Translations under genes and position numbers: made by a program
Notes under the pieces: model-generated
The model's database searches: none
Seen by the model: the letters and a program-made list of their open reading frames with translations, nothing else
Told to the model about the DNA's origin: nothing
Assembly (NCBI RefSeq): GCF_002556635.1
Contig: NZ_MWMO01000002.1
Location: 496,001 to 560,000, forward strand
DNA: 64,000 nt
Origin: Novosphingobium sp. PC22D
GTDB taxonomy: Bacteria > Pseudomonadota > Alphaproteobacteria > Sphingomonadales > Sphingomonadaceae
Direction of reading: 5' to 3'
Shown: in pieces, positions 52,254-61,793 of the stretch
Numbering within the stretch: the first letter of the stretch is position 1
How the letters are laid out: each line of letters opens with the position of its first letter

Positions 52254-54583
52254 GTGACGTGCCCGCCATCAACAAGGTTTGCGTGATCGGCGCCGGCACG
52301 ATGGGCGCCGGCATCGCCGCGCAAGTCGCCAATGCCGGAATCCCGGTGGTGCTGCTCGACATCGTCCCGAAGGAGGGCGACAATCGCAACGCCATCGCCG
52401 AGGGCGCGGTTAAGCGCATGCTCAAGACCGAGCCTGCCCCCTTCATGTCGGCGCGCGCGGCCAGGCTGGTCGAGACCGGCAACATCGAGGATCACCTCGA
52501 CAAGGTCGGAGAGTGCGACTGGGTGGTCGAGGCGGTGATCGAACGGCTCGACATCAAGCAGGGCCTCTACGAAAAGTTGGAGGCAGTGAAGAAGGACGGC
52601 TGCGCGGTCTCGTCGAACACCTCGACGATTCCGCTGGCGAACCTCGTCGAGGGCCGCTCGGACGCGTTCAAGCGCGATTTCCTGATCACCCACTTCTTCA
52701 ACCCGCCGCGCTACATGCGCCTGCTCGAGATCGTCACCGGGCCCGAGACCGACACGGCGCTGGCCGACCGGGTCGAGCGTTTCGCCGACGTCGCGATGGG
52801 CAAGACCGTCGTGCGCGCCAAGGATACGCCGGGCTTCATCGCCAACCGCATCGGCACGTACTGGATCCAGCTCGGGATCAATTCGGCGATGGACCTCGGC
52901 CTCACCGTCGAGGAAGCCGACGCGATTGCAGGCAAGCCGATGGGCGTGCCCAAGACCGGCATCTTCGGCCTCGTCGACCTCGTCGGCATCGACCTGATGC
53001 CGCACCTCAAGCAGAGCCTCACCTCGACCCTGCCGGCCGACGACCCCTACCACGCGATCGCGCGCGACATTCCGCTGATTGAGAAGATGATCGGCGAGGG
53101 CTACACCGGCCGCAAGGGCAAGGGCGGATTCTACCGGCTCAACAAGGAAATGGGTCGCCGCAAGGAATCGATCGACCTCGATTCGGGCCACTATCGCGAG
53201 AAGATCGCGCCGCGTAGCGCGCCTTCCGGCGCGGCCGCACGCGGCGATCTGCGCGCTCTGGTGCAGGCGAAGGGCAAGGTCGGCGACTATGCTTGGGCCG
53301 TGCTTGGCGGCACCCTCGCCTATGCCGCCGCGCTTGTGCCCGCCGCCGCCAACACGGTGGTCGCGATCGATGACGCGATGAAGCTGGGCTACAACTGGAA
53401 GGCCGGGCCCTTCGAGATGATCGACAAGCTGGGCGCGGCCTGGCTTGCCGAGCGCCTCGAGGCCGAGGGCCGGCCGGTTCCCGAAATCCTGCGCACGGCG
53501 GGCGAAAGGCCGTTCTACCGGGTCGCGGACGGCAAGCGCCAGAATCTCGGCACCGACGGCGAATACCACGACATCGTCCGGCCCGAGGGCGTCATGCGCC
53601 TGGCGGACGTCAAGCTCACCGGAACACCGCTGCTCAAGAACGCCTCGGCGGCGCTGTGGGACGTGGGCGACGGTGTCGTCTGCCTCGAGTTCACCGGCAA
53701 GATGAACGCGCTCGACGGCGAGGTGATGAAGCTCATCGTCCAGGCCATCCCGCTGGTGAAGGACAAGTACAAGGCGCTCGTCGTCTACAACGACGCCGAC
53801 AGCTTCTCGGCCGGCGCGAATCTCGGCCTCGCCATGTTCGGCGTCAACATCGCCGCATGGGGCGAGATCGAAAAGCTCGTGATGGGCGGGCAGATGGCCT
53901 ACAAGGGCCTCAAGTACGCGCCCTTCCCAGTGGTCGGCGCGCCCGCCGGGCTCGCGGTCGGCGGCGGCTGCGAGATCCTGCTCCATTGCGATGCGATCCA
54001 GGCGCACGCGGAGCTGTACACCGGCCTCGTCGAATGCGGCGTCGGGCTGATCCCCGGGTGGGGCGGCAACGGCGAGATGATCGACCGCTGGCGCGGCGCC
54101 AAGGGCATGCCGCAAGGCCCCATGCCTGCGGTCGCGAAGGTCTTCGAGACGGTCTCGACCGCCACGGTCTCGAAATCGGCCGCTCAGGCCATGGAAATGA
54201 TGGTGCTGCGCCCTAGCGACGGCATCACCATGAACCGCGACCGGCTGCTGCACGACGCCAAGCGCAAGGCGCTCTCGCTGGTCGAGGGCTATGCGCCGCC
54301 CGCTCCGCCCGAGTTCAAGCTTCCCGGCGAGAGCGGCCACGTCGCGCTCGGCATGGCGGCCGAGGGCTTCCACAAGCGCGGCCTGGCGACCGATTACGAT
54401 CTCGTCGTCTCGGACTCGCTCGCGCGCGTGCTGTCGGGCGGCGATGCCGATCTCGTCGATACCGTCAGTGAGCAGGACCTGCTCAAGCTCGAGCGCGAAA
54501 CCTTCATGCAGCGCGTGCGCGACCCGCGCACCATGGCGCGCGTCGAACATATGCTCGACACCGGCAAGCCGCTGCGCAACTGA
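52250..54583 (+). CDS. fadN: 3-hydroxyacyl-CoA dehydrogenase/enoyl-CoA hydratase, FadN type
   Basis: A 777-residue bifunctional beta-oxidation enzyme. The dehydrogenase comes first: NAD motif VIGAGTMGAGIA near residues 12-23, SSNTSTIPLANL and HFFNPPRYMRLLEI with catalytic His. The hydratase-like (crotonase) domain comes second, from about residue 460 (DGVVCLEFTGKMNALDGEV, SFSAGANLGLAM, a LHCDAIQAHAEL segment). This order is the reverse of E. coli FadB and matches B. subtilis FadN. It overlaps fadA by four bases and lies 82 nt before fadE. Confidence 0.92.
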   Translation: MSDVPAINKVCVIGAGTMGAGIAAQVANAGIPVVLLDIVPKEGDNRNAIAEGAVKRMLKTEPAPFMSARAARLVETGNIEDHLDKVGECDWVVEAVIERLDIKQGLYEKLEAVKKDGCAVSSNTSTIPLANLVEGRSDAFKRDFLITHFFNPPRYMRLLEIVTGPETDTALADRVERFADVAMGKTVVRAKDTPGFIANRIGTYWIQLGINSAMDLGLTVEEADAIAGKPMGVPKTGIFGLVDLVGIDLMPHLKQSLTSTLPADDPYHAIARDIPLIEKMIGEGYTGRKGKGGFYRLNKEMGRRKESIDLDSGHYREKIAPRSAPSGAAARGDLRALVQAKGKVGDYAWAVLGGTLAYAAALVPAAANTVVAIDDAMKLGYNWKAGPFEMIDKLGAAWLAERLEAEGRPVPEILRTAGERPFYRVADGKRQNLGTDGEYHDIVRPEGVMRLADVKLTGTPLLKNASAALWDVGDGVVCLEFTGKMNALDGEVMKLIVQAIPLVKDKYKALVVYNDADSFSAGANLGLAMFGVNIAAWGEIEKLVMGGQMAYKGLKYAPFPVVGAPAGLAVGGGCEILLHCDAIQAHAELYTGLVECGVGLIPGWGGNGEMIDRWRGAKGMPQGPMPAVAKVFETVSTATVSKSAAQAMEMMVLRPSDGITMNRDRLLHDAKRKALSLVEGYAPPAPPEFKLPGESGHVALGMAAEGFHKRGLATDYDLVVSDSLARVLSGGDADLVDTVSEQDLLKLERETFMQRVRDPRTMARVEHMLDTGKPLRN

Positions 54584-54665
54584 TGCGCGAGGAGCGGCAC
54601 GGCACCGAACCGCGCCGCCGTTTCAGGATTTCGGGCGTCCCCGAGGCGACCCAAGGAGAGTGACA

Positions 54666-56456
54666 ATGCAGGTCTACGAAGCCCCCTTGCGCGACATGAA
54701 GTTCGTGATCCACGAACTCCACGCCGACGACGGGTTCGGCAATCTCGAGGCGCTCGAGGAATTCACGCCCGATCTGGTCGACGCTGTGCTCGAGGAAGCC
54801 GCGAAAGTGGCGCAGGAAGTGCTGTTGCCGCTCAACCGCTCGGGCGACATCGAGGGCTGCACGCTCGAGAACGGCGTCGTGCGCACGCCCGAGGGCTTCA
54901 AGCAGGCCTACGAGATGTTCCGCGATGGCGGATGGTGCGCGCTCGCGTCCGATCCCCAATGGGGCGGACAGGGCCTGCCCGAAGTGGTCAACAAGATGAC
55001 CGAGGAGATGATCTGCTCCTCCAATCTCTCGTTCAGCCTTTACCCCGGCCTTACCCACGGCGGCACCACCGCGATCGAGGCCTATGCCTCCGATGAACTC
55101 AAGCAGGCCTATCTGCCCAAGATGATCGAGGGCACGTGGTCGGGCACCATGTGCCTCACCGAAGCGCACTGCGGCACCGACCTCGGCATGCTGCGCACCA
55201 AGGCGGTCCCGCAAGGTGACGACAGCTACAAGATCTCGGGCGGCAAGATCTTCATCTCGGCCGGCGAGCACGACCTCACCGAGAACATCATCCACCTCGT
55301 CCTCGCGCGGCTGCCCGACGCGCCGCCGGGGGTGAAGGGGATCAGCCTGTTCCTGGTGCCCAAGTACCTGCCCAAGGACGACGGCACGCCCGGCGCCGCG
55401 AACGGCGTCTCGGTCGCCGCGATCGAGCACAAGATGGGGCTCAAGGCCTCGGCCACCTGCCAGCTCAATTTCGACGAGTCGGTCGGTTGGCTGGTCGGCC
55501 AGCCGAACAAGGGGCTCGAAGCGATGTTCACGATGATGAACACCGAGCGCGTCTCGGTGGGCGTGCAGGGCCTCGGCATCGGCGAGGCCGCCTACCAGTC
55601 GGCGGTGTGGTACGCCAAGGACCGCCTGCAGGGCCGTTCGCTCTCGGGCGTGAAGAACCCGGACGGCCCCGCCGATCCGATCATCGTCCACCCCGACGTG
55701 CGCCGCATGCTGATGACCGCGCGCGCCTACAACGAAGGCTGCCGCGCGATCTGCGCCTGGGTGAGCCGCGCGCTCGATGCCGAGAAGCACGCGACCGATC
55801 CCGAAGTGAAGCAGCGCGCCGGCGACTTCATCGCGCTGATGACGCCGGTGGTGAAGGCGCTGTTCACCGATCTCGGCTTCGAGGCGGCGAACCTCTCCGT
55901 GCAGGTCTACGGCGGCCACGGCTACATCGCCGAGAGCGGCGTCGAGCAGTACGTGCGCGACGCGCGCATCGCGATGATCTATGAAGGCACCAACGGCATC
56001 CAGGCGCTCGACCTCGTCGGCCGCAAGCTGCCCGCGCACACCGGCCGCTATCTGCGCAGCCTGTTCCACCCGATCGCGGACTTCATCGCAGCGCACAAGG
56101 AAGACGAGACCTTCGGCAAGATGATCGAGGGTCTGGAAAAAGCCTTCGGTGCGCTTCAGCTCTCGACCGCGACGATCGCGCAGAAGGGCATGGCCGACCC
56201 CGAGGAAGCCGCCGCCGCCGCGACCGACTACACGCGCCTCATGGGGCTCGTCGCGATGGGCTACTGCTTCGCCAAGGCGGCGCTGCTCGCCAAGGCCAGG
56301 CTCGCCGAAGCGCCCGAGGACGCCGCGTTCTACAAGGCCAAGATCACGACGGCGCGCTTCTACTTCGACCGCATCCTGCCGCAGGCGACCGCCGCGTTCC
56401 TCGCGATCAAGGCGGGCAAGGGCTCGATAATGGAGCTGGACGCCGAGGCGTTCTGA
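54666..56456 (+). CDS. fadE: Acyl-CoA dehydrogenase
   Basis: A 596-residue flavoprotein of the AcdA/large C-terminal-domain group that starts beta-oxidation by oxidising acyl-CoA to trans-2-enoyl-CoA. The ATG at 54666 has AAGGAGAG upstream. Signatures: MCLTEAHCGTDLGMLRTKA (FAD/substrate), KIFISAGEHDLTENI, and catalytic Glu440 in IYEGTNGIQALDLVG. The C-terminal ~120 residues form the extra domain seen in this subgroup. It is the third gene after fadA and fadN and probably shares their promoter. Confidence 0.94.
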   Translation: MQVYEAPLRDMKFVIHELHADDGFGNLEALEEFTPDLVDAVLEEAAKVAQEVLLPLNRSGDIEGCTLENGVVRTPEGFKQAYEMFRDGGWCALASDPQWGGQGLPEVVNKMTEEMICSSNLSFSLYPGLTHGGTTAIEAYASDELKQAYLPKMIEGTWSGTMCLTEAHCGTDLGMLRTKAVPQGDDSYKISGGKIFISAGEHDLTENIIHLVLARLPDAPPGVKGISLFLVPKYLPKDDGTPGAANGVSVAAIEHKMGLKASATCQLNFDESVGWLVGQPNKGLEAMFTMMNTERVSVGVQGLGIGEAAYQSAVWYAKDRLQGRSLSGVKNPDGPADPIIVHPDVRRMLMTARAYNEGCRAICAWVSRALDAEKHATDPEVKQRAGDFIALMTPVVKALFTDLGFEAANLSVQVYGGHGYIAESGVEQYVRDARIAMIYEGTNGIQALDLVGRKLPAHTGRYLRSLFHPIADFIAAHKEDETFGKMIEGLEKAFGALQLSTATIAQKGMADPEEAAAAATDYTRLMGLVAMGYCFAKAALLAKARLAEAPEDAAFYKAKITTARFYFDRILPQATAAFLAIKAGKGSIMELDAEAF

Positions 56457-56505
56457 TCAGGCCAGCGGCGCGCGACAAAAGCGAACGCGAGAGTCGTGTC
56501 GTCGG

Positions 56506-57630
56506 TTAGCCGCGCAGGCCGTCGATGACCTGCGGCAGCGCTTCTGCGTAGCGCCGCACGTCCTCCAGCTTGCCGGTGCTGACCCGCGAATACTGCTTCC
56601 ACGTGCCGTAGGCGCCACGGATCGCGATGCCGCGCTGCGCCATCGCCGCCTTCACGGCGTCGGCATCGGGCACCTCGACGAAGACGAAGTTCGTTTCGCA
56701 CGGCAGCGCGGTGAGCCCCGCCGACTTGACCGCGGCCAGGATCATCTCGCGCCCCTCGCGCACCATCGCCTTCGAGCGTTCGAGAAAGCCGGCGTCGTCG
56801 TAGGAGCCGATCGCGGCGGCAAGGCCCGAGACGTTGCCGCCGAAGCTCATCAGGTAGCCGCGGATGCGCGCCGCGTTCTTCTCGCTCGTGATCGCATAGC
56901 CCACGCGCATCCCCGCCATGCCGTAGATCTTCGAGAAGGTGCGGCACACGATGATGTCCTTCCCCTCCTTGACGAGATCGACCACCGTGTTGGCGGCGGG
57001 ATTGTCGGTCAGTTCGTTGTAGGCCTCGTCGACCAGCAGGGTGGCCTTGGGCGTGATCCGCTCGGCGAACGTACGCATCCCCGCAGGATCGACGAGCATG
57101 CCGGTCGGGTTGTTGGGATTGCAGATGTGAACGAGCGAGACACCCTCGCCCGTGGCCGCGTCCATCGCCGCCAGATCGACGTTCATGTCTGCCTTGAGCG
57201 GCACGCGCAGCGACTTGGCGCCCTGCCGCTCGCCATAGAGCACCGTGGTATCCCAGAACAGGTCGGGGCAGACGATCATGCCGCTGCGGCCCCAGGCGAG
57301 CGCGACCGCGCAGAGGATCTCGGTAGAGCCCGAACCGAGGACGACCTGCTCCTTGCGCACGCCATGGCGCTCGGCGATCATCGCGCTCAGCTTCTCGACG
57401 CCCTTGTCGGCGTAATAGCAGCCCTTGCTGGCGCATTGCGAAATCGCGCTGAGCGCGCTCGGCGCGGGGCCGTAGGGATTCTCGTTGCGACTGAGCAGCG
57501 CCTCGCCGGGGCCGGGGCCGAAATAGTCCGAAGCACCGGCGGGCTTCTCCACCGCCCGCCCCGGTCCGCCCGCGATGAGCCCGGTCGCGGCGGCGGTTCC
57601 GGCCATGAACACCCTGCGGTTGATATCCAT
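56506..57630 (-). CDS. Tat-signal PLP-dependent aminotransferase (HisC-like)
   Basis: A 374-residue class I/II aminotransferase with an N-terminal twin-arginine signal: NRRVFMAGTAAATGLIAGG, near residues 3-22. The catalytic body is HisC-like: SRNENPYGPAPSAL, CNPNNPTGMLVDP, DEAYNEL and the PLP lysine in RTFSKIYGMAGMRVGY. The Tat motif suggests export of the folded, cofactor-loaded enzyme to the periplasm, which is unusual for this family. It is immediately upstream of nothing on its strand but follows the TSUP gene by 26 nt (57657), so the two are probably co-transcribed. Substrate unknown. Confidence 0.87.
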   Translation of the reverse strand: MDINRRVFMAGTAAATGLIAGGPGRAVEKPAGASDYFGPGPGEALLSRNENPYGPAPSALSAISQCASKGCYYADKGVEKLSAMIAERHGVRKEQVVLGSGSTEILCAVALAWGRSGMIVCPDLFWDTTVLYGERQGAKSLRVPLKADMNVDLAAMDAATGEGVSLVHICNPNNPTGMLVDPAGMRTFAERITPKATLLVDEAYNELTDNPAANTVVDLVKEGKDIIVCRTFSKIYGMAGMRVGYAITSEKNAARIRGYLMSFGGNVSGLAAAIGSYDDAGFLERSKAMVREGREMILAAVKSAGLTALPCETNFVFVEVPDADAVKAAMAQRGIAIRGAYGTWKQYSRVSTGKLEDVRRYAEALPQVIDGLRG

Positions 57631-57656
57631 TCTAACCCCCTTTGGCGATTTCACAT

Positions 57657-58475
57657 TCAGCGATTGGCGATCATCGTCACTCCGACCACGACGAGATAGG
57701 CGCCAAAGACCGTACGCAGCAGCGACGGGCTCAGCCGGTGCGCCGCGCTCACGCCCCACGGCGCCGAAACCAGCGCCGCGCACACGATCGCGAGCGCGGC
57801 GGGCAGATTGACGAAGCCGAGCGAGCCCCAGGGGAGCCCTGCTTCGCCCTGCCCGATCGCAATGAAGCCGATCATGCCCGGCAGCGCGATCACCGCGCCC
57901 ATGCCCGAGGCCGTGCCGATCGCGCGGTGGATCGGCGTGCCGCAGCTCGTCATCACCAGCGTGGCGATCGTGCCGCCGCCGATCCCCAGCAGCGCCGAGA
58001 GCAGGCCGAGCCCGCTCGCGAGGCTGATCCGCACCGCGCCGCTCGGCATGGCCGCGAACGTCCGCCGATCGAGGCGTTCCGGCATCAGGAAGTAGGCCGC
58101 GAAGATCAGCACGCCCGCCCCGAAGATGACCGCCAGGGCGCGGCCCGATACCTGGTCGGCCAGCAGGATGCCGCCGACCGTCCCGGCCGCCACCCATGGC
58201 GCCCAGCTCCTGAGCACCGAAAAGTCGACCGCGTCGCGGCGCGCGTGGGCGGTGACCGATCGCAGCGAGGTGAAGATGATCGTCGCCAGCGACGTGCCGA
58301 TGGCGACGTGGGTCACTTGCCCCGGCGCGGCGCCGAGCAGGGGCAGCAGGATCACGAGCGCGGGCACGACGACGAAGCCGCCGCCAATCCCGAACAGTCC
58401 GCCGGCAAAGCCCGCCGCCAGACCCGCCGCGAGGAGCGCGATGGCGGGCACGATGAGGGAAGCGAACTGGCTCAC
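57657..58475 (-). CDS. TSUP (TauE/SafE) family membrane transporter
   Basis: A 272-residue inner-membrane protein with about eight helices in two halves. Each half has a glycine-rich motif: AGFAGGLFGIGGGFVVVPAL near residue 20 and SALLGIGGGTIATLVMT near 160, the duplicated TauE/SafE signature. Members move sulfite, sulfonates, sulfoacetate or other small anions out of or into cells. It precedes the Tat-signal aminotransferase by 26 nt on the same strand. Together they might handle an amino-sulfonate or similar anion, which is inference. Confidence 0.87.
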   Translation of the reverse strand: MSQFASLIVPAIALLAAGLAAGFAGGLFGIGGGFVVVPALVILLPLLGAAPGQVTHVAIGTSLATIIFTSLRSVTAHARRDAVDFSVLRSWAPWVAAGTVGGILLADQVSGRALAVIFGAGVLIFAAYFLMPERLDRRTFAAMPSGAVRISLASGLGLLSALLGIGGGTIATLVMTSCGTPIHRAIGTASGMGAVIALPGMIGFIAIGQGEAGLPWGSLGFVNLPAALAIVCAALVSAPWGVSAAHRLSPSLLRTVFGAYLVVVGVTMIANR

Positions 58476-58660
58476 GGACCGGGATCGTTACACGCCTCGC
58501 CGTCGAGGCCAAGCGCGAATGTCGCAGCGCAGCAGGAATGGACCCGCGGGTCGACACAATTTCGAATCTATGGGGAAACCCCGAGGGCTGATTACGATTT
58601 TGCTAAACGCACAGGCATACCACTATCCAAAGTGATAGGCAGCGGCGAAAGAGGCACGCA

Positions 58661-59116
58661 ATGGCTGACATGTTGCACTGTGCAATGGCGCGCGGTGAAT
58701 GGCTCGGGCAACTGGACGAGCTATCGCTTGCTTGTCTCGGCTCCCCGGCCGAGCAGGAGGCGGACCGGCTGCGCGAATTCAACGAATTGCTCTATCAGGC
58801 GCCCGAGACCGAGCTGATCGAGGGGCTGCGCCCCGCCAGTCAGCCGAGGCTCGAAGCGCTGATCGAGGCGCAGGCGCTCGACAGCGCCTTGCTCGCGATG
58901 CTCGATTCGGTGGCCTACATGGTTTCGGGAAGCGGGCAAGGCGGCTGCATGGCGACCGTGGTCCTGCCCGGCGTCGAGCACGAGCAGAGCGCGGCCGCTC
59001 CCACGCTCACGCTCGCGACGATCAGCGCGCTGGCACAGGCGCTTGCCGAGGCCGCCTCGGAGACGACGAAGTCCCCGCTCGCGCTTTCCCGCGACTGTTC
59101 GCTGCGCCTGCACTGA
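58661..59116 (+). CDS. Hypothetical protein
   Basis: A 151-residue soluble protein (MADMLHCAMARGEWLGQ...) with an AGAGG site before the ATG. It is mostly helical and Ala/Leu/Glu-rich, with scattered cysteines (residues 7, 25, 96, 146) and no motif I recognise. Convergent with the Rieske gene downstream. An AT-richer stretch before it (58560-58640) probably contains its promoter. Confidence 0.5.
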   Translation: MADMLHCAMARGEWLGQLDELSLACLGSPAEQEADRLREFNELLYQAPETELIEGLRPASQPRLEALIEAQALDSALLAMLDSVAYMVSGSGQGGCMATVVLPGVEHEQSAAAPTLTLATISALAQALAEAASETTKSPLALSRDCSLRLH

Positions 59117-59206
59117 CCACGCCGGACCGAAACCGGACCACAAGACCGGGCGACCATGCCGGGGCGCCCCGTCCCGGCGGCCCGGCGCTTCGGCCCGCGG
59201 AAGGGC

Positions 59207-60622
59207 TCAGGCGTCGAGCAGGCTCGGCGCGCCGCGGCCTTGCATGAACTCGGCAAGGTTGCGGTGGAGATTGATGACCTTCTGCTCCTGGTGCGGATTG
59301 GGCAGCGGGCCACGAAATCCGGAGGACTTCATCCCCTTCTGCACGAACTCCATGTTCGAGAAGTCCTGCGCCAGCACCGAGCCCCAGTTCTCGCCGGTGG
59401 GATCGGCATAGACCCATTCGGTCTCGGGCGCCTCGCCTTCGGGGAAACGCTCGAGCGCATAGCTTTCGAAGATGCACTTGTTGGGATCGTCGCCATAGGG
59501 CCGCACGCGATAGCATAGCGCGAAGGTCGGTCCGTGCAGGATGTTCTGGTTGGGGAACAGGCCCCAGGCGAGCCCCGTCTCCTTCATCACGTCCTCAGGA
59601 ATCTCTGGCCAGGTCACGCCGCGCTCGGCATCGGCTTCCTTGGCGATCTTGAGCCAGTAGGCGATGCATTCCTGCGGACTCACCCCTTCGGGCAACTCGT
59701 CCTTGAGGCGGCTCGCAGCGTTGACGAGGCTTTCGGTCGAGGCCGAATAGTTGATCGTCTCGTAGTTCTCGCGGATCAGCTCGTAGGTCGAGACGCGCGG
59801 ATCGTCTCCCTTGCCAGCGCGCGTCGTGCCGGCGCTCTCGTTCATCTTGAACTTGTCGTCGCGCGTGTCGTAGCTCGAAACCGAATGCAGGCCATACTGC
59901 TTGGACAGCGCGTAGTAGTCCCCGTAAGCGAGAAGCTGGGTATGCGTGCCGGCGACGTGATAGGGCTCCAGAAAAGCCTCGATCGCGGTCTTCCAGTTGC
60001 ACGGATAGATCGCCCACTGCCGCCACTTGTAGCTCATCTTGTCCATTTCGTAGGCGCCGAGAATTTCCCCCGCGCGCCCCATCCACTCCTTCAGCGAAAC
60101 CGCGTCGGGGTCCATGTTGATGTAGATGAAGCCATTCCAGGTATCGACCTTGACCTCCGAAAGGCAGGTCATCTCGGGCGTGAGCCGGTTGTCCCAGTCC
60201 TGCGGATCGAGAATGAAGGTGTTGTTCCCGTCGCTGTCGAAGGTCCAGCCGTGGAAGCCGCAGACGAAGGACTTGCGGTTGCTGCCGCGCACCGAATGGA
60301 CCTTTCCGGGCAGCATGTCCGGCACCGACACGAGCTGCCGCCCGCGATGCGGGCAGACGTTGTGGAATGCCTTGAGCGTGCCGTCGTCCTTGCGCAGCAC
60401 GACGATCGATTCATCGGCGACGTTGTAGGTGAGCCAGTCGCCCGGATTGGGAAGGTCGCTCTCGCGCTCGACCATTTGCCAGATCCTGGGCCAGAGGTGG
60501 GTTTTTTCGGCCTCGAGATATTCGCGGCTAAGGAACGCCTCGACCGGATAGGTGACGAGCAGTTCCTGGTCCATATCCTGCGCGGTGATGTTCGCCGGCT
60601 TGAATGTCTCTGGTTTGTTCAC
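59207..60622 (-). CDS. Rieske non-heme iron oxygenase, alpha subunit
   Basis: A 471-residue aromatic-ring-hydroxylating-type oxygenase alpha subunit. The GTG at 60622 follows GGAGAGA; an upstream ATG run at 60805 lacks support. The Rieske cluster ligands are Cys90, His92, Cys121 and His124 (CPHRG, CGFHGW). The spacer between His92 and Cys121 is 28 residues instead of the usual 15-17. The mononuclear iron site is in AFLEPYHVAGTH with His222 and His227. No beta subunit, ferredoxin or reductase gene is adjacent. It follows a Crp/Fnr regulator on the same strand by 189 nt. Substrate unknown. Confidence 0.88.
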   Translation of the reverse strand: MNKPETFKPANITAQDMDQELLVTYPVEAFLSREYLEAEKTHLWPRIWQMVERESDLPNPGDWLTYNVADESIVVLRKDDGTLKAFHNVCPHRGRQLVSVPDMLPGKVHSVRGSNRKSFVCGFHGWTFDSDGNNTFILDPQDWDNRLTPEMTCLSEVKVDTWNGFIYINMDPDAVSLKEWMGRAGEILGAYEMDKMSYKWRQWAIYPCNWKTAIEAFLEPYHVAGTHTQLLAYGDYYALSKQYGLHSVSSYDTRDDKFKMNESAGTTRAGKGDDPRVSTYELIRENYETINYSASTESLVNAASRLKDELPEGVSPQECIAYWLKIAKEADAERGVTWPEIPEDVMKETGLAWGLFPNQNILHGPTFALCYRVRPYGDDPNKCIFESYALERFPEGEAPETEWVYADPTGENWGSVLAQDFSNMEFVQKGMKSSGFRGPLPNPHQEQKVINLHRNLAEFMQGRGAPSLLDA

Positions 60623-60811
60623 CGTATCTCTCTCCATCGGCTGCGCCGGACTTCCTTGCGAGGAAGTCATCCTTATCCAACACCCCTGTCTATTAAGGCA
60701 AGCGGGTGCCGATGGCCAGTGAGAGTCGGCGGGCATTGGCAAAAAGATATCCGCGCCAAACCGGTGCCGGGCCCCGCAATGCGGCTCTCGGCCCTGCTCC
60801 GGCAAGCGGCA

Positions 60812-61519
60812 TCAGGCGGGGTAGACGCCGCCCAGCACCAGTTCGAAATGCCGCTTTACGTGATCGTTGCACGAGCAGGCCCGGTCGAGCAGACCCTCAA
60901 GGTCCTGCACGACGATGCCGCCGCGCCGGGTGCGCAGCAGGCTGTCACGCTTGAAGCGCTGGATCACGCGGCTCGCGTAGCTGCGGCCGATGCCCATCAT
61001 CGAGGCCAGTTGCTCCTGTGTCATCGAGACGTCCATTTCGCCGGTGCGCTGGACCGCCCCCGTCAGCCATTTCGCGGCGCGCTGTTCGATCGTGTGGGAG
61101 GCGTTGCAGGCGATCGACTGGAACACCTGCGCCATCAGGCAATCGGCGTAGCGCGCGAACAGATTGCGGATGCCTTCCGAATCCGTCTTCGCGCGATTGA
61201 GGTCCGCGGTGGCGATCCGGTAGAAGCTGCCCTTGTGCATGACGTTGGACCGGGCGAAGGCAGGCATGCAGCCGTCGCTGACGATTCCGCCGAGCGCGCC
61301 TTCGCGGCCGATCATGGTCGTTTCGACGACCGTCCCGCCGTCGAGCAGGACGAAGAACGAGCCGATCGCCGATCCCCTCGGGAAATAGCAATGATCGACC
61401 AGGTCGCCGGGCTCGTAGAGCGTGTTTCCGGCTCCAAAGACGCACTCGCGCAAGAGGGGATCGAGAACCGCCCGATCGGACGGGTGCAGCGCGTCCAACA
61501 GATTACTGCCTTCGATCAT
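60812..61519 (-). CDS. Crp/Fnr family transcriptional regulator
   Basis: A 235-residue regulator: a cyclic-nucleotide-type beta-roll domain (residues ~20-135, with EPGDLVDHCYFPRGSAIG and GREGALGG), a dimer helix and a winged helix-turn-helix (EQLASMMGIGRSYASRVIQRF, about 165-190). The N-terminal Cx2-3C cluster of oxygen-sensing FNR is absent, so it is not an FNR iron-sulfur sensor. The ATG at 61519 has GAGG upstream. It lies between the Rieske gene and the divergent heme oxygenase-phytochrome pair, which may be its targets. Confidence 0.88.
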   Translation of the reverse strand: MIEGSNLLDALHPSDRAVLDPLLRECVFGAGNTLYEPGDLVDHCYFPRGSAIGSFFVLLDGGTVVETTMIGREGALGGIVSDGCMPAFARSNVMHKGSFYRIATADLNRAKTDSEGIRNLFARYADCLMAQVFQSIACNASHTIEQRAAKWLTGAVQRTGEMDVSMTQEQLASMMGIGRSYASRVIQRFKRDSLLRTRRGGIVVQDLEGLLDRACSCNDHVKRHFELVLGGVYPA

Positions 61520-61793
61520 CGACACCTCGTCCATTATTGAGGATGAGCCCGCCGCCGGGGGGAACAGGGACCGCCCCGAAAAACCGACGCAGCGAATTAT
61601 TGTTCCGCCTGTGGTCACAAGTGAGCAGACGAACCGCGACAAGACGGCTATTCACGCCAGTTCGCCGCCATCGGACCTTGACCGGTCCGGAACAAAAGTG
61701 TGGGCGGGTGTTTTTACGGAAAAGAGCCCGCATACGGCGCCGTTGTTCGACTGTCGGACACGGTACGGCTTCGGAGCTATCTGGCGGGGTGAC

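Noticed and set aside
51857..54550. An 897-codon minus-strand frame
   Set aside because: It is the shadow of the fadA-fadN coding sequence and has no recognisable domain.
60812..61519. The Crp/Fnr gene as the oxygen-sensing FNR that binds the cyo box
   Set aside because: It lacks the N-terminal iron-sulfur cysteine cluster, so an FNR/FixK elsewhere in the genome is more likely.
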